Both the position numbers and the translations under genes were made by a program. A DNA stretch of 64,000 bases, from positions 124,001 through 188,000 of the forward strand of contig NZ_JAVXKG010000001.1 of NCBI RefSeq assembly GCF_036647415.1, given 5' to 3'. Within the stretch, counting starts at the first letter, position 1. Each line of letters begins with the position of its first letter. Origin of the DNA: Empedobacter sp036647415. Its GTDB lineage: Bacteria; Bacteroidota; Bacteroidia; Flavobacteriales; Weeksellaceae. The notes under the pieces were generated by a model. The model ran no database searches. It was not told the DNA's origin and saw only the letters and a program-made list of their open reading frames with translations. Positions 62,939 to 64,000 of this stretch are shown here, piece after piece.

Positions 62939-63910
62939 ATGAAGAAAATTTTTACACTTTTAACAGTTGCGGCTCTTTCTACATCAGGATTTGCTCAGAA
63001 TATGCAAGCAAAACTTGATAGTAATCTACATGAACCGTTAACTTCAGTACAAGAACAGCATAATAAAGCTGATAAAACATTTTCGCAATTATCAACTCAA
63101 ACTATTACAGCAGCTTCAGCTTCAGTATCTTGTGAAAACATTCAAGCTACAGTTACTCTAACAAGGTTTTATGATTTAAAAAATGATTATGGAATTACAG
63201 GTGAGTTTACACCTGTTTCTGTAGGAATTTATGGAAATGCATATGATAATACAGTTATTGAAACAACAATTGTTAATTATAACGGTACGACATATGGAAG
63301 TACAATTCCATATACTTCAGTTACAGAAACTGATAATTATGGAAGTATTACTTTAGCTAAAGATACAAAAGGATGGGTAAATGTTGAATTTTCTGATGCT
63401 TTTCCAGTTCCAGAAGGACAAAAAATAGGAATATCTTCTACATTTGTAATGTCAGGGCAACCAAATGCTTGGAAAGAATCTTTTTTACCTTGGTTAACAA
63501 ATCAAGCTGGTTTAACAGAAACTAGACCAACTTATTTTGGAAATCCTTCAGGAGGATGTTATGTTAAAGAAGATGCTTATGCTGATATTAGAACTAATGT
63601 AAGTGGTGGAGCTGCTTATATTTATGTCGTTAATAATTTAACAGGAACTTCAGAAACTATGGGAACTGTAGAATTAGGATCATCTAAATTAGCTGTATAC
63701 CCTAACCCTGCAACAACAGAAGTTAATGTACAATTAAAAGATGCTAAAGTTACTAATGTAGAAGTAGCAGATGTTACAGGAAAAGTTATTCCAGTAAAAT
63801 TCTCTAAAGAAGGTAAAGTTGATACATCAAGATTATCAGCTGGTGTTTATTTCTTAAGAGTTAAAGATGATAAAGGAGTTACACGTATCCAAAAATTCAT
63901 CAAAAAATAA
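62939..63910 (+). CDS. Type IX secreted protein with T9SS type A sorting domain
   Basis: A 323-residue protein. Signal peptide MKKIFTLLTVAALSTSGFAQ; central beta-rich domain (about 55-235, starting at VSCENIQATVTLTRFYDL, with Trp-containing GWVNVEFSDAFPVPEGQ and a segment near 195-210 SGGCYVKEDAYADIR); C-terminal sorting domain at about 250-323 (LAVYPNPATTEVNVQLKDAKVTNVEVADVTGKVI ... LSAGVYFLRVKDDKGVTRIQKFIKK). The tail is removed as the protein crosses the outer membrane through the Por system. The cargo domain is not identified. Confidence 0.9.
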   Translation: MKKIFTLLTVAALSTSGFAQNMQAKLDSNLHEPLTSVQEQHNKADKTFSQLSTQTITAASASVSCENIQATVTLTRFYDLKNDYGITGEFTPVSVGIYGNAYDNTVIETTIVNYNGTTYGSTIPYTSVTETDNYGSITLAKDTKGWVNVEFSDAFPVPEGQKIGISSTFVMSGQPNAWKESFLPWLTNQAGLTETRPTYFGNPSGGCYVKEDAYADIRTNVSGGAAYIYVVNNLTGTSETMGTVELGSSKLAVYPNPATTEVNVQLKDAKVTNVEVADVTGKVIPVKFSKEGKVDTSRLSAGVYFLRVKDDKGVTRIQKFIKK

Positions 63911-63940
63911 TTTTCGAAAAATATTTTTATACAATTATAG

Positions 63941-63970
63941 AAAAGTGGAACAATTTGTTCCACTTTTTTT
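63941..63970 (+). terminator. Terminator after the type IX secreted protein
   Basis: AAAAGTGGAACA (63941-63952) pairs with TGTTCCACTTTT (63956-63967) around ATT, followed by more T. Confidence 0.88.
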
Positions 63971-64000
63971 ATTTCTAAAATTTAAATTAAATAACAACTT

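Noticed and set aside
63941..63970. GTGGAACAATTTGTTCCAC as another parS-like palindrome
   Set aside because: It lacks the central CACGTG and is fully explained as a terminator stem with T-run.
1..64000. tRNA, rRNA, CRISPR arrays, intact insertion sequences or prophage
   Set aside because: Scanned by eye; no cloverleaf, direct-repeat array, transposase, integrase or phage structural gene was found.

Overview
The window looks like a chromosomal segment of a low-GC Flavobacteriia (Bacteroidota), most likely a Weeksellaceae/Empedobacter-type organism. The evidence is strong A+T richness, a Por (type IX) secretion sorting domain, a MurF-alanine racemase fusion, a Bat (aerotolerance) operon, families typical of flavobacteria (apparent DUF6427, DUF6341, 2TM-histidine kinase), and promoters of the TTTG / TAnnTTTG type. 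The genus is inference; nothing here fixes it. I saw no tRNA, rRNA, CRISPR array, intact insertion sequence or prophage.

Layout. 1-4.6 kb: a lipoprotein gene cut by the left edge, comF, queD, lpxH and two small membrane protein families. 4.7-17.2 kb: a surface polysaccharide locus of the Wzx/Wzy type, with a chain-length regulator, flippase, two polymerase/ligase-like proteins, three soluble glycosyltransferases, a methyltransferase, a large GT-C-like membrane protein, and a convergent phosphoglycosyl transferase that probably starts each repeat unit. 17.2-28.1 kb: thymidine kinase, murF-alr, a patatin/BamA-like outer-membrane lipase, ybeY, mnmG, a methyltransferase and two envelope lipoproteins. 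Two parS-like ParB sites bracket mnmG. 28.1-37.1 kb: a lipoprotein, ClC channel, pirin, 2-hydroxyacid dehydrogenase, diacylglycerol-kinase-like protein, SufE, Kef-type antiporter and a heptosyltransferase-like protein.

37.1-45.1 kb: a decayed 3' end of a surface or tail-fibre-like gene with an orphan membrane gene, then LysE exporter, RNase R, AsnA, RpiB and Pgk. These are separated by unusually long AT-rich intergenic regions carrying a repeated 12-mer and DnaA-box-like sequences. 45.1-48 kb: an ABC ATPase with an extra N-terminal domain plus an eight-helix partner, which looks like an uncharacterised two-gene system. 49.6-57.2 kb: the full Bat operon (moxR, DUF58, BatD-like, batA, batB, batC, batD). 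57.2-64 kb: secreted proteins, a LytS/LytTR-type two-component pair, MarC, RnpA, a bacilliredoxin and a type IX secreted protein.

Best candidates for a second look: the parS pair around mnmG together with the repeat/DnaA-box cluster around pgk (possible proximity to the replication origin); the ABC/membrane pair; the GT-C protein with a duplicated C-terminal domain; and the decayed fragment at 37.2 kb. All functional calls come from reading motifs by eye; no database search was run.
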